Counted from the first letter of the stretch, positions 27,717 through 36,700 are shown. The stretch: DNA of 64,000 nt from Vibrio sp. HA2012 (GCF_002812955.1 NZ_PFXK01000002.1:248001-312000); one strand, 5' to 3'. Notes: generated from the sequence alone by a model not told the origin. Numbers and translations: made by a program.

Positions 27717-28237
27717 CAGACTTCTCCTTCTAGATTTGATGACCCTTTTACAGGTTGGCTAATGGTTGATAAATTGGCGATAACATCTTGTAGCAGGTAC
27801 ACCAGCATAAAGAACCCGCACAGAGGAACGGCGGCATATACCAGACCCATTTCTATTCCAAGTGCCGGAGATACCTGACCTGTTGCCAATGTTTTTAGCA
27901 TCAGAGAGCCTCCGCCATAGATCATAATGACGCTTGCGAAGAAGATACTTATCAGATTGATTATTAAATGAAGTACCGCTTGTTTTACCGGAAGGTGTTC
28001 CAGTTTCATCGCCATCAGGTCGATCGCCAGATGGCGTTTTTTTCCTAAGGTATAAGCGGCTCCCATCAGACCGACCCAGATAAACAGAAACCGGGCAATT
28101 TCATCTGTTGTGGTACTCGGAGAATTTAATACATAGCGAGAGAAGACCTGCCAGACTACGCATATCACCAGAAAGCTACTGAGAGATATGCAAAAGAGTG
28201 ACAGGGACTTATCCATGATGGCAATTAGTTTTTTCAT
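27716..28237 (-). CDS. TRAP transporter small permease (DctQ type)
   Basis: 173 residues from ATG 28237, which has GAAGGG upstream; a TTG four codons earlier sits on that site and is rejected. Four membrane helices; RYVLNSPSTTTDEIARFLFIWVG-type segment (FSRYVLNSPSTTTDEIARF) is characteristic of DctQ. It is the first gene of the minus-strand glucuronate operon and pairs with the DctM protein downstream. Its binding protein is encoded divergently at 28552. Confidence 0.92.
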   Translation of the reverse strand: MKKLIAIMDKSLSLFCISLSSFLVICVVWQVFSRYVLNSPSTTTDEIARFLFIWVGLMGAAYTLGKKRHLAIDLMAMKLEHLPVKQAVLHLIINLISIFFASVIMIYGGGSLMLKTLATGQVSPALGIEMGLVYAAVPLCGFFMLVYLLQDVIANLSTISQPVKGSSNLEGEV

Positions 28238-28265
28238 TGTCCCTTCCAATCAGACTTTTAATAAC

Positions 28266-28282
28266 TATTGGTCATACCAATA
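28266..28282. promoter_or_regulatory. UxuR/ExuR-type operator 1
   Basis: TATTGGTCATACCAATA is a perfect 7-3-7 palindrome. It closely matches the known gamma-proteobacterial ExuR/UxuR consensus (AATTGGTATACCAATT). It lies in the predicted leader of the dctQ operon, about +29 to +45, a roadblock or repression position. Confidence 0.7.
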
Positions 28283-28316
28283 TTTGCTCGTATGGTAAAA
28301 CCGCAGAGGTGGGGCG

Positions 28317-28359
28317 ATTATAATTACTTGTTCTGATTATCTAAGCGATCAAGATCACA
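28317..28359 (-). promoter_or_regulatory. Predicted CRP-dependent promoter of the glucuronate operon
   Basis: On the minus strand TGTGA-TCTTGA-TCGCT (28359-28344) lies in a context that resembles the extended CRP consensus. A perfect -10 TATAAT occupies 28322-28317, with only a poor -35. With a start near 28310 the CRP site is centred at -41.5, the exact class II geometry. This predicts catabolite activation of the uptake and degradation operon. Confidence 0.6.
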
Positions 28360-28364
28360 TTATT

Positions 28365-28379
28365 ATTGGTCAGTCCAAT
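28365..28379. promoter_or_regulatory. UxuR/ExuR-type operator 2
   Basis: ATTGG-TCAGT-CCAAT, an inverted repeat matching the other sites in its left half. It lies just upstream of the CRP site. Confidence 0.55.
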
Positions 28380-28398
28380 TGTGATTTTTGTTTGTGAT

Positions 28399-28412
28399 AT
28401 TGGTCAACCTAT
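28399..28412. promoter_or_regulatory. UxuR/ExuR-type operator 3
   Basis: ATTGGTCAACCTAT, one mismatch from the palindrome ATTGGT-CA-ACCAAT. It is 140 bases upstream of the binding-protein gene. Confidence 0.55.
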
Positions 28413-28479
28413 TCTCATTTTATGTTTGAAATGTAAAATTGGCTGGGGCAAATTAAACAACGCAATAACGAATATGACT

Positions 28480-28493
28480 TTTGGTCAACCAAA
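28480..28493. promoter_or_regulatory. UxuR/ExuR-type operator 4
   Basis: TTTGGTCAACCAAA, 6-bp arms around CA, 58 bases before the start of the TRAP binding-protein gene. Confidence 0.65.
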
Positions 28494-28551
28494 TTAAAGA
28501 AAGAGCTAACCCCATAAATTCATCAAATACGATGAAAAACGGAGAATAACT

Positions 28552-29541
28552 ATGTTTGGGAATAAAACTGCAATCGCAACCTTTATTGCTTGCGCTATTG
28601 CCTCTACAGCCTCTCTGCCTACCTATGCAGCAACCATTCTGAAACTAAGCCATAACCAGGATCGAACTCACCCTGTGCATAAATCAATGCAGTTCATGGC
28701 GGATGAAGTAAAAGATCTGACCGATGGAGAGGTGAAAATCCGTATCTATCCGAATGGCCAGTTAGGTACTCAGCGTGAGTCAATGGAATTGATGCAAAAC
28801 GGTGCTCTGCAGATGGTTAAATCTAATGCCAGTGAGCTGGAATCATTTGAGCCATCTTATGGTGCCTTTAACATCCCTTATATTTTTAAAGACCGCGACC
28901 ACTACTACCGGGCAATGCAAAGTGAAGTCGGTGAAAAAATTCTGGCTGCTTCCCATGATAAAGGATTCGTTGGTCTGACCTATTACGATGGTGGTTCCCG
29001 TAATTTTTATGCTAACAAGGCGATCAATTCACCCGCTGATCTGGCCGGGATGAAGATTCGTGTTCAGCCTAGTCCGACTGCCGTTGAAATGATCAAACTG
29101 ATGGGGGGCTCTCCAACACCTCTGGCTTATGGTGAACTATATACTGCTCTGCAACAAGGTGTGGTTGACGGCGCAGAGAACAACCCAACAGCACTGACAA
29201 CTTCCCGTCATGGTGAAGTGTCAAAAGTATACAGTCTGGATGAACACACTATGATTCCGGATGTATTGCTGATCAGCTCTCAAGCTTGGGATGATCTGAC
29301 AGAAGAGCAGCAGAAGGCTTTGAAAAAAGCAGCTAGTGACTCCATGATGTACCACAAAAAACTATGGACCGAAATGACTAACGAAGCTATCGATAAAGCG
29401 AAGTCATCAATGGGCGTAAAATTCGTCACTGTAGAAAAACAACCATTTATCGATGCAGTAAAACCAATGCATGATACCGCGTTGCAAAATCCTGCTATTG
29501 CAGAATATGTAAAAGGTTTTGATGCATTAGCGGATAAGTAA
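28552..29541 (+). CDS. TRAP transporter substrate-binding protein (DctP type), probable hexuronate binder
   Basis: 329 residues with a signal peptide (about 1-26, ending PTYAA). It is a TRAP DctP-family protein: the conserved carboxylate-binding Arg is R170 in AGMKIRVQPSPTAVEM, followed by GGSPTPLAYGELYTALQQG and VVDGAENNP. Homologues beside uxu genes are known glucuronate/galacturonate binders. It is divergent from the permease genes and shares the operator-rich promoter. A GC-rich hairpin follows the stop. Confidence 0.9.
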   Translation: MFGNKTAIATFIACAIASTASLPTYAATILKLSHNQDRTHPVHKSMQFMADEVKDLTDGEVKIRIYPNGQLGTQRESMELMQNGALQMVKSNASELESFEPSYGAFNIPYIFKDRDHYYRAMQSEVGEKILAASHDKGFVGLTYYDGGSRNFYANKAINSPADLAGMKIRVQPSPTAVEMIKLMGGSPTPLAYGELYTALQQGVVDGAENNPTALTTSRHGEVSKVYSLDEHTMIPDVLLISSQAWDDLTEEQQKALKKAASDSMMYHKKLWTEMTNEAIDKAKSSMGVKFVTVEKQPFIDAVKPMHDTALQNPAIAEYVKGFDALADK

Positions 29542-29548
29542 TCCAGTC

Positions 29549-29577
29549 GCGGGCTTATCACTGCAAGGTAAGCCCGC
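29549..29577 (+). terminator. Hairpin after the TRAP binding-protein gene
   Basis: GCGGGCTTA (29549-29557) and TAAGCCCGC (29569-29577) form a perfect 9-bp stem with an 11-base loop, seven bases past the stop. There is no T-run, so termination may be partial. Confidence 0.6.
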
Positions 29578-29610
29578 ATAATTAACACCAGAATAAAGCT
29601 GTAAATAATA

Positions 29611-29626
29611 AATTGGTCAACCAATT
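29611..29626. promoter_or_regulatory. UxuR/ExuR-type operator 5 (autoregulation)
   Basis: AATTGGTCAACCAATT, 7-bp arms around CA, is the best copy of the motif. It is 82 bases upstream of the GntR-family regulator start, which suggests autoregulation. Confidence 0.75.
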
Positions 29627-29707
29627 CATTGAATAATTTCCGGACAGTGATATGATGCCCGACCAGATGAAATGATAGCCCATTATCAGGTAAGTTTGAG
29701 AGTAGAA

Positions 29708-30487
29708 ATGAGTAATACAACGCGCCTTTATCAGAAAATAGGTCAGCGACTGATCGACCAGATCGCTTCCGGAGAATATAACGTCGGAGATAAGATTCCG
29801 CCTGAACGGGATATCGCCGAGAAGATGAATGTAAGTCGCTCTGTAATTCGTGAAGCGCTTATTATGCTTGAACTGAAAAATTTGGTTGAAGTTAAAAAAG
29901 GCTCCGGCGTTTATGTAATCAATACTCCGACAGATGAATTGGCTGTGAATCTGTCTTCATCTGTTGCAGAAGATGAGCATTCTCAGGTAGAGGACGATGA
30001 TGACGTCGGACCGTTCGAAATGCTGCAGGCTCGTCAACTTCTGGAAAGTCATGTTGCAGAATTTGCGGCAACTCAGGTGACTAAGAACGATATTTCCCGT
30101 TTGCGTGAAGCGCTGGATATGGAACGTATGCACCTGGAAGGTAATCGTTGCGATTACGATGGTGATGAAATGTTTCATATCGTTATCGCTGAGGCCACAC
30201 AAAACAGCGTATTGAGCGACATGGTGAAGGATATGTGGGAACGACGTAACCGAAGCCAGATGTGGCAACGCCTGCATGAACGAATTTCTGTTCAGGATTA
30301 CCGTCAGCGCTGGCTGGCGGATCATGAAAAAGTATATATGGCTCTGGTACGAAAAGATCCTATTGCTGCCCGAAAAGCGATGTGGCAGCACCTGGAAAAT
30401 GTAAAACAAACATTGTTTGAATTATCTGATGTCGATGATCCTAACTTTGATGGCTATCTGTTCAGTTCTTACCAGGTTGCATCATAG
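29708..30487 (+). CDS. GntR family (FadR subfamily) hexuronate regulator, UxuR/ExuR-like
   Basis: 259 residues from ATG 29708 (MSNTTRLYQKIGQRLIDQI); a frame extension of 12 codons has no ribosome site. The N-terminal winged helix (KIPPERDIAEKMNVSRSVIREALIMLE, split here) is followed by a C-terminal all-helical FCD ligand domain with metal-site residues (D...H...H pattern in EMFHIVIAEAT and WLADHEKVYMAL). UxuR and ExuR bind AATTGG-type palindromes and release them with fructuronate or glucuronate; five such palindromes lie in this locus. It should repress both divergent arms. Confidence 0.85.
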   Translation: MSNTTRLYQKIGQRLIDQIASGEYNVGDKIPPERDIAEKMNVSRSVIREALIMLELKNLVEVKKGSGVYVINTPTDELAVNLSSSVAEDEHSQVEDDDDVGPFEMLQARQLLESHVAEFAATQVTKNDISRLREALDMERMHLEGNRCDYDGDEMFHIVIAEATQNSVLSDMVKDMWERRNRSQMWQRLHERISVQDYRQRWLADHEKVYMALVRKDPIAARKAMWQHLENVKQTLFELSDVDDPNFDGYLFSSYQVAS

Positions 30488-30558
30488 AGATGATTGATTA
30501 TCTAACTAACTCTGGCTCAAAAGCTTGCTGAAAATAGGCTTATAGAAAGGATAAATGT

Positions 30559-31743
30559 ATGGAACAGACATGGCGTTGGTACGGACCTAACGATCCCGTA
30601 TCGTTAAATGATATTCGTCAGGCCGGGGCTACTGGTATCGTGACCGCACTTCACCATATTCCTAACGGCGAAATCTGGAGTATCGAAGAGATAGAGAAAC
30701 GTAAGGCGTTAATAACCGAAAAAGGATTGGTCTGGTCTGTCGTCGAAAGTGTTCCTGTGCATGAAGAAATTAAAACCCGCAGCGGTAACTACCAGCAGTG
30801 GATAGCAAATTATAAACAGACACTGGAAAACCTGGCTCAGTGCGGCATTGATACCGTCTGCTATAACTTTATGCCGGTACTGGACTGGACCCGGACGGAT
30901 CTGGAATATGAACTGCCTGATGGTTCTAAAGCTTTGCGTTTTGATCACAGTGCTTTTGCGGCTTTTGAGCTGTTTATTCTGAAGCGGCCTGGCGCTGAGG
31001 ATGAATATTCTGCGCAAGAGCAACAGAGTGCAAAAGCCTGTTATGAGGCTATGACTCAGGCTGATATTGATAAGCTGACGTCGAATATTATTGCTGGTCT
31101 GCCGGGGGCTGAAGAAGGGTATACTCTGGAAGAGTTTCAGGCTCGTCTGGATACCTATAAAGACGTATCTAAAGACAACCTGAGAGAGCACATGGCTGCA
31201 TTTCTGCAGGAACTCATGCCGGTTTGTGAACAATATGGCCTCAGACTTGCGGTTCATCCAGATGATCCGCCGCGTCCGATTCTGGGTCTGCCGCGTATTG
31301 TCTCAACCATTGAAGACATCGAGTGGTTAACGACTGCCGTACCGAGTGCGATGAATGGTCTGACGATGTGTACCGGTTCGTATGGTGTTCGCGGAGATAA
31401 TGATCTGGTAAAAATGATCGAAACTTATGGTGATCGTATCTACTTCACTCATTTGCGTTCGACTCAACGTGAAGAAAATCCAAAAGATTTCCATGAAGCG
31501 GCACATCTTGAAGGTGATGTGGACATGTACAGCGTCGTTAATGCTCTGCTAAAAGAAGAGTATCGCCGTAAACAAAGCGGTCAAACCCGCCTGATCCCTA
31601 TGCGTCCGGATCACGGCCACCAGATGATTGATGACCTGCATAAGAAAACCAATCCCGGTTATTCCTGTATCGGCCGGTTAAAAGGTCTTGCTGAAGTCAG
31701 AGGTTTGGAACTTGCTCTGAAAAGAACGTTTTATAGTTCATAA
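30559..31743 (+). CDS. uxuA: Mannonate dehydratase
   Basis: 394 residues, TIM-barrel metal enzyme, same length as E. coli UxuA. It begins [16 protein letters not shown]. Metal and active-site segments are [38 protein letters not shown] and [13 protein letters not shown]. It dehydrates D-mannonate to 2-keto-3-deoxygluconate, the step between UxuB and KdgK. It follows the regulator by 71 bases on the same strand, with no operator between them, so co-transcription is likely. Confidence 0.97.
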   Translation: MEQTWRWYGPNDPVSLNDIRQAGATGIVTALHHIPNGEIWSIEEIEKRKALITEKGLVWSVVESVPVHEEIKTRSGNYQQWIANYKQTLENLAQCGIDTVCYNFMPVLDWTRTDLEYELPDGSKALRFDHSAFAAFELFILKRPGAEDEYSAQEQQSAKACYEAMTQADIDKLTSNIIAGLPGAEEGYTLEEFQARLDTYKDVSKDNLREHMAAFLQELMPVCEQYGLRLAVHPDDPPRPILGLPRIVSTIEDIEWLTTAVPSAMNGLTMCTGSYGVRGDNDLVKMIETYGDRIYFTHLRSTQREENPKDFHEAAHLEGDVDMYSVVNALLKEEYRRKQSGQTRLIPMRPDHGHQMIDDLHKKTNPGYSCIGRLKGLAEVRGLELALKRTFYSS

Positions 31744-31779
31744 CCAATATTTGTTATATAGGCCGTTTTTTACTGTTTT

Positions 31780-31810
31780 AAGTCACTTTTCGTATGGGAA
31801 GTGACTTTTC
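31780..31810 (+). terminator. Terminator after uxuA
   Basis: AAGTCACTT (31780-31788) and AAGTGACTT (31799-31807) form a 9-bp stem with a ten-base loop, followed by TTC. Confidence 0.6.
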
Positions 31811-31915
31811 TATACCCATTTCCTTAAACTTTTTTCAAACCTTCGGGTTTGAATAGAAATGAAACGGATCTCTGGATTATCCGGAGCCTGTTCTGTCGAT
31901 ATATATACCGGAAAA

Positions 31916-34405
31916 TTACCGGTTATGAGGCTCGTTAAGTCGCTCTTCTATTTCATGCTGTCCTTTCAGTAATTGAATGGCTTCTTCTGCCGGTTTTGGT
32001 GGACTGAACAGGTAACCTTGGATCAGCACGCTGCTTTTCTGTGGCAGGTATTGCAGTTGTTCATGTTCTTCAATACCTTCGACGACGACTTTCATATGCA
32101 GCGCGTGAGCCATAGTAACAATTGCCGAAAGAATGGTACTGTTATTGCCTTCATGCAGATCCTTAATAAAGGCTCGGTCAATTTTCAGGATATCAATGGG
32201 CAGGGTTCGCAGATAACCCAGTGAGGAGTACCCAGTACCAAAATCATCCAGAGCTACATGGATTCCTATTTCACGCAGTTTTCTAAGGTTCCTCATGACT
32301 TGTTCATCGCCTTTGATAACAGAAGACTCTGTCAGCTCTACGTACAGACTTTCATAAGGAATATCATAGTGTTTTACGCTAGTTTCAATCTCCTTCACTA
32401 TATCTGCATTATTGACCTGTAGTGCAGAGAGGTTGATCCCGACCTTAAAGTTGGAGTAACCGGCTTTATGCCATTGCTGGATTTGGGCGCAGACGTTGGT
32501 AATGATCCATAAGCCTATACGCATAATCAGGCCATTTTCTTCGGCAATGTGAATAAACTTATCCGGTGGTACGAAACCCAGTTCTTCATCATTCCAGCGG
32601 ATCAGCGCTTCATAGGATTGAATTTTCAGATCCATACTGTCCACAATGGGCTGGTAGTGAACTTCAAAACAGCCCCTTTCCGTGGCTTGATACAAACGTT
32701 GCTCGATTTTGGCCCTTTCCTTGGTCTGTTTACTGATGGTTGGGGAATAGTAGCAGTATTTATTTTTACCGCTCTGTTTTGCCTGATACATGGCCTGATC
32801 CGCACAGGTTACCAGTTCTTCTGAATCATTGGTGTCATCAGTCCATAAGGCGATACCGATACTGGCTGTAATATAAACAGTGTGATCACCAATAGGGATT
32901 GGTCTGTTAATCGCATCAATGATTCTTTCCGCAATAAGTCCTGCCTGATAAGGCGCTTTCAGGTGCGGTAGCAAAATTGTAAATTCATCTCCACCGAGTC
33001 TGGAAAAATTATCTCTTTCATTCTGATCGAGTGATTTCGGATCATCATCTCCTACCCGGGTAGCCATATCATCGGTGCGTAAAGATTCTCTGAGGATATT
33101 AGCAATTGTCTGCAACAGAGTATCACCGGTGGCATGCCCCATATTGTCATTGACGTATTTAAAGTTATCTAAATCAAGATAGAGTAGTGCCAGCATCTCA
33201 TGCTCACGTTCGGCATAATCGATTGCCCGCAGCAGGTTACGCTGAAATAGGGTACGGTTTGGTAATCCTGTCAGCGTATCAATGTAGGCAAGGTTGCGTA
33301 TTCTCTGATTAGACCGATAAAGCTCGGTATTAATGTGGTTAAACGAAGCAACCAGTTTATTCAGTTCGTCACTGGTCGTTGTCTGCAGGTTAGGAACTGT
33401 TCCATTGCATTTTAATTGATCCAGTGCCTGATTCAGGGTGTCGATAGGATGAAGTACATGCCGGCGGAATAGTTTCAGCATTAACGGAACCGATATTATC
33501 AACATTAACGCGGCGAGAGCCAGGATAAAGCTGTTGATACTCAAAGAAGAGGCCAGCAGTATACTTTCCGGAATGTAGATATGAAAGACGAGTCCATCCG
33601 TTAATTCAACAGAAAAATGCTGTACTTTGTGGTTATTAACAGAAGTGCTACTCCACTGATTTACAGGTAGATCCTGTAACGGTTGCAGAGAGTGATCCTG
33701 TATCGGATCCTGATTCTGCGTACTGTGCGATAAATATATCCGGTCATTTCCACTCAGAAATGTCGAGCCCTTATCCCATGGTGCAGGGATTTGTGGAAAT
33801 AACAGTGGTTCCAGTTCAAATGTTGCGGTGAGATAACCCCGAACCTGAGGACGAGTTGTGAAGGTGTCCCGGGTTCTATCTCTGAAGATAACAGGGGTTG
33901 ATATATACATAACATATTGGTTTATATCTGGATCTTTATCGACAAAATAGTAGAAACCGGCATGCTTTTTTTGCATTGCTTTAAAAAAACCAGATTCTGA
34001 TTCGTCTTCGGTATAGTTCACGCTGTTCCTGTTGGATATACGTAATTCTTCATATCCATTTGGCAGTAGGAGGCTGATTTCCCGCAGTTTTGGATTGGAT
34101 TGCTGAATAGAGGATAGTTTAGATAGCATAGGTTTTTGCATCAGCATATACCTGTCTGCTTCATTTTCAGTTAGCAGATATTGCTTTACCAGTGAGTCTT
34201 TAGCTAAAGTTTTCAGTGTGATGGTGGACTCAGTCAACTGCTCATTAACGTGTTTTTTAAGATGGTTGACATAGTATTCAAGTTGAGTGTGGCTGTTATC
34301 CATGTTTTTGTGCCACAGCAGGTAATATGAATAAACACCCACTAAAAATAGAGGAATGGTGATTAACGGAATAATGATCAGACTTATCTTAGAATTCAGG
34401 CGCAT
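31916..34405 (-). CDS. MbaA-like membrane GGDEF-EAL protein
   Basis: 829 residues from ATG 34405, which has GGAGGTG four bases upstream. Helix 1 (about 8-30) and helix 2 (about 290-315) flank a periplasmic sensor. HAMP, GGDEF (motif at 471-475) and EAL (599-601) domains follow. EAL residues look complete (EALIRW, INLSALQ, VELTES, DDFGTGYSS, LKIDRAF, VVEGIEE). An acidic insertion of about 20 residues (DDDPKSLDQNERDNFS) precedes the GGDEF motif. It overlaps the 3' end of the polyamine-binding-protein gene by 17 bases. The pair matches NspS-MbaA of V. cholerae, which reads norspermidine/spermidine to set c-di-GMP and biofilm. Confidence 0.88.
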   Translation of the reverse strand: MRLNSKISLIIIPLITIPLFLVGVYSYYLLWHKNMDNSHTQLEYYVNHLKKHVNEQLTESTITLKTLAKDSLVKQYLLTENEADRYMLMQKPMLSKLSSIQQSNPKLREISLLLPNGYEELRISNRNSVNYTEDESESGFFKAMQKKHAGFYYFVDKDPDINQYVMYISTPVIFRDRTRDTFTTRPQVRGYLTATFELEPLLFPQIPAPWDKGSTFLSGNDRIYLSHSTQNQDPIQDHSLQPLQDLPVNQWSSTSVNNHKVQHFSVELTDGLVFHIYIPESILLASSLSINSFILALAALMLIISVPLMLKLFRRHVLHPIDTLNQALDQLKCNGTVPNLQTTTSDELNKLVASFNHINTELYRSNQRIRNLAYIDTLTGLPNRTLFQRNLLRAIDYAEREHEMLALLYLDLDNFKYVNDNMGHATGDTLLQTIANILRESLRTDDMATRVGDDDPKSLDQNERDNFSRLGGDEFTILLPHLKAPYQAGLIAERIIDAINRPIPIGDHTVYITASIGIALWTDDTNDSEELVTCADQAMYQAKQSGKNKYCYYSPTISKQTKERAKIEQRLYQATERGCFEVHYQPIVDSMDLKIQSYEALIRWNDEELGFVPPDKFIHIAEENGLIMRIGLWIITNVCAQIQQWHKAGYSNFKVGINLSALQVNNADIVKEIETSVKHYDIPYESLYVELTESSVIKGDEQVMRNLRKLREIGIHVALDDFGTGYSSLGYLRTLPIDILKIDRAFIKDLHEGNNSTILSAIVTMAHALHMKVVVEGIEEHEQLQYLPQKSSVLIQGYLFSPPKPAEEAIQLLKGQHEIEERLNEPHNR

Positions 34406-35489
34406 GTTCACCTCCATTAACCAACGTATTGCTGATCAAGTTTCTTTGTTTTAATTGCTTAGGTGGGATCGAGCGAAATTGTTCAGATTTCATCAGTACA
34501 TCGTTATCCGGAAAAATAATGGGGTTATCCAAATAGTCATCCGGAAGCAGAGTTTTGGCGCTGTCATTCGGAGTGGCGCAGTAGGTATACAGTGCTGCCT
34601 GTGCAGCGTTGTCCGGCCGGTTCAGAAAGTTGATAAATGCATAAGCCAGATCCGGGCGGTTTGCTTTTGCTCCCAGAGTGAAATAATCCACCCAGAGATT
34701 AGTCCCTTCTTCCGGTATGGTGAAGTTCAGCCTGTTATGTGAGTCGTGTTCCATTACCATCAGCGCATCACCACTGTAGGCAATGGACATCCATAAATCA
34801 CCGGAGAGAATTTCTGAATCACGCCTCAGTGACAGATACTGGTAGGAGCGAACATATTCTTTTTGCTGGCTGAGTAATGCAGATGTCTGAGCCAGAGCTT
34901 CCGGACTCCCCTCATTAAGGGAATAGCCTAAGGCTTTCAATGCCAGGCTGATAATTTCATTACCATCAGCGAACATGCCTATTTTCCCTTTCAGGATTGG
35001 ATCTGGCCGGAACAGGTTCATCCAACTGGTAATCTGATATTTTATTTTGTCTTTTCGGTATAAAATACCTGTGGTTCCCCAAAAATAAGGCACACCGTAT
35101 TCTTTTGCTCCGGGGAAGGCTGTCAGCCATTTCGAATTAATATGCGCTCTGTTCGGAATAAGATCCGGAGAAAGCGGAGCAATCCATCCTCTGTGTGCAT
35201 AAGGTTCGAGGTTGATACCCGATGTCAGGATAAGATCAAATCCTAAAGCGTGGTTGTCTATTAATATCTGAGTTCTGTGTTCATCAGATTCAAAATAAAT
35301 TTCTGAAATATCCGTACTAAATTCTTTCTCAAATTTATCGATCAGTTCCGGATCCAAATATTCTGCCCAGTTCAGAATAACCAGTTTATTTGCAGAAACA
35401 TTATCTGGAGTTTCTTCGCCCCGACTGTTGACGCTAAAGAGTAAAGCAGAGAGTAGTCCATAACGGAGGAGCCATTTCACCATATCCAT
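34389..35489 (-). CDS. NspS-like periplasmic polyamine-binding protein (PotD family)
   Basis: 366 residues with a signal peptide (about 1-24). It is an extracellular solute-binding family 1 protein: LVILNWAEYLDPELIDKFEKE near the mature N-terminus, VPYFWGTTGILYRKD and AYAFINFLNRPDNAAQAALY are PotD/PotF-like features. There is no potABC permease nearby; instead it is translationally linked to a GGDEF-EAL gene. This supports a sensory rather than transport role, as for NspS acting on MbaA. It could be the NspS orthologue or a paralogue with another ligand. Confidence 0.82.
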   Translation of the reverse strand: MDMVKWLLRYGLLSALLFSVNSRGEETPDNVSANKLVILNWAEYLDPELIDKFEKEFSTDISEIYFESDEHRTQILIDNHALGFDLILTSGINLEPYAHRGWIAPLSPDLIPNRAHINSKWLTAFPGAKEYGVPYFWGTTGILYRKDKIKYQITSWMNLFRPDPILKGKIGMFADGNEIISLALKALGYSLNEGSPEALAQTSALLSQQKEYVRSYQYLSLRRDSEILSGDLWMSIAYSGDALMVMEHDSHNRLNFTIPEEGTNLWVDYFTLGAKANRPDLAYAFINFLNRPDNAAQAALYTYCATPNDSAKTLLPDDYLDNPIIFPDNDVLMKSEQFRSIPPKQLKQRNLISNTLVNGGEHAPEF

Positions 35490-35748
35490 AGTACAGACCT
35501 AGCCTTTGTTTTTTAGTTATAACAAAAGGCTAGTTCAACACGAAGTACAGGCCAAGTAAGGATTTAAGCACCAATTGTTACTGGTCTGTTAAATAAAGAA
35601 ATTTAATTCACTAATAATATTGTTATCAGTAGTGGTATGTGTATTTATATAGATATAATTGAATTATACCTTTTGGTATATAAGTTAAGTGAATAAGCTA
35701 CTACACTGGCAGCAGCCTGTAGTGGCAAGCCGCTGCCGATTGAACAGG

Positions 35749-36612
35749 CTAATTGGCAGTAGACAGTGCGATTTCTATATATATGTCACGCAGCTTCCTG
35801 GCAATTTCTCCTGGCTTTCCGTCACCGATTTGGTGACCATCAATATTGATCACCGGCCAGACAAAGGTGGTTGCAGAGCTGATAAAGGCTTCCTTAGCTG
35901 TATAAGCTTCTTCAATGGTAAAGTTCCGTTCTTCCACTTCGATATTGGTATCACTGGCTAGTTGCAGTAGGCTTTTTCGGGTAATACCGTGAAGAATATT
36001 GTTACTTAGCGGGCGGGTAACCAGTTTTCCATCGGCAGTTACAATATAAGCGTTGTTTGAACTGCCTTCTGTGACATAGCCATCTTCGATCAGCCAAGCA
36101 TCGTAAGCTCCGGCAGCGAGTGCTGCCTGTTTGGCCAGACAAGGTGCCAGCAGTCCGACAGTTTTAATATCGCGGCGTCTCCAGCGGATATCTGGCACGG
36201 AAATGACTTCAATGCCTTTTTCCGCTTTCGCGCAGTTGATTAACTCACGGCTTTGAGTAAATAAAACCAGTGTCGGTTCAATGTCTTCAGCAGGAAAAGC
36301 AAAATCACGGTCACCAGTACTGCCTCGGGTCAGTTGTAGGTAGATTCCGCCTTCTTTCAGGGCATTTTTTTTGATAAGTTCTTTTTGAATTGAGGTTAGT
36401 ACTTCTGGCGTTACCGGCATTTTCAAGCCAAGTTCTTTACAGGAACGCTGAAGCCGGGCGATGTGCCCTTCGTTATCGATCAGCTTACCGTCAAGTACCG
36501 CTGTGACTTCATAGACTGCGTCTGAAAATAGAAAACCACGGTCGAATACAGAAATCTTTGCTTCTGATTCAGGCATATAGCCACCGTTTACGTAAACAAT
36601 TCGTTCCATCAT
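35749..36612 (-). CDS. dat: D-amino-acid aminotransferase
   Basis: 287 residues, class IV PLP aminotransferase. K150 in RRRDIKTVGLLAPCLAK is the PLP Lys in the context typical of D-amino-acid transaminase; EGSSNNAYIV and LHGITRKSLLQLA are family signatures. It moves the amino group between D-alanine (or another D-amino acid) and 2-oxoglutarate, giving D-glutamate. It lies 88 bases after the epimerase/racemase gene on the same strand, so it is probably the third gene of the D-glutamate operon. Confidence 0.9.
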   Translation of the reverse strand: MMERIVYVNGGYMPESEAKISVFDRGFLFSDAVYEVTAVLDGKLIDNEGHIARLQRSCKELGLKMPVTPEVLTSIQKELIKKNALKEGGIYLQLTRGSTGDRDFAFPAEDIEPTLVLFTQSRELINCAKAEKGIEVISVPDIRWRRRDIKTVGLLAPCLAKQAALAAGAYDAWLIEDGYVTEGSSNNAYIVTADGKLVTRPLSNNILHGITRKSLLQLASDTNIEVEERNFTIEEAYTAKEAFISSATTFVWPVINIDGHQIGDGKPGEIARKLRDIYIEIALSTAN

Positions 36613-36700
36613 ATTTTTATCCTTACTATCTGGCGGGCTGTGTAAACATAACCCGCTAATCGTTAATTCTACTCAAAGGGAAGGATTCATTCCCTCAGAA

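Noticed and set aside
28381..28460. Sigma-70 promoter for the TRAP binding-protein gene (TTGAAA at 28426)
   Set aside because: No acceptable -10 at 16-18 bases; the real promoter cannot be placed by eye.
35714..35750. Nested stem AGCCTGT/ACAGGCT with inner GGCA/TGCC as terminator of dat
   Set aside because: Arms are short with mismatched junctions and no T-run follows on the minus strand; too weak to list.
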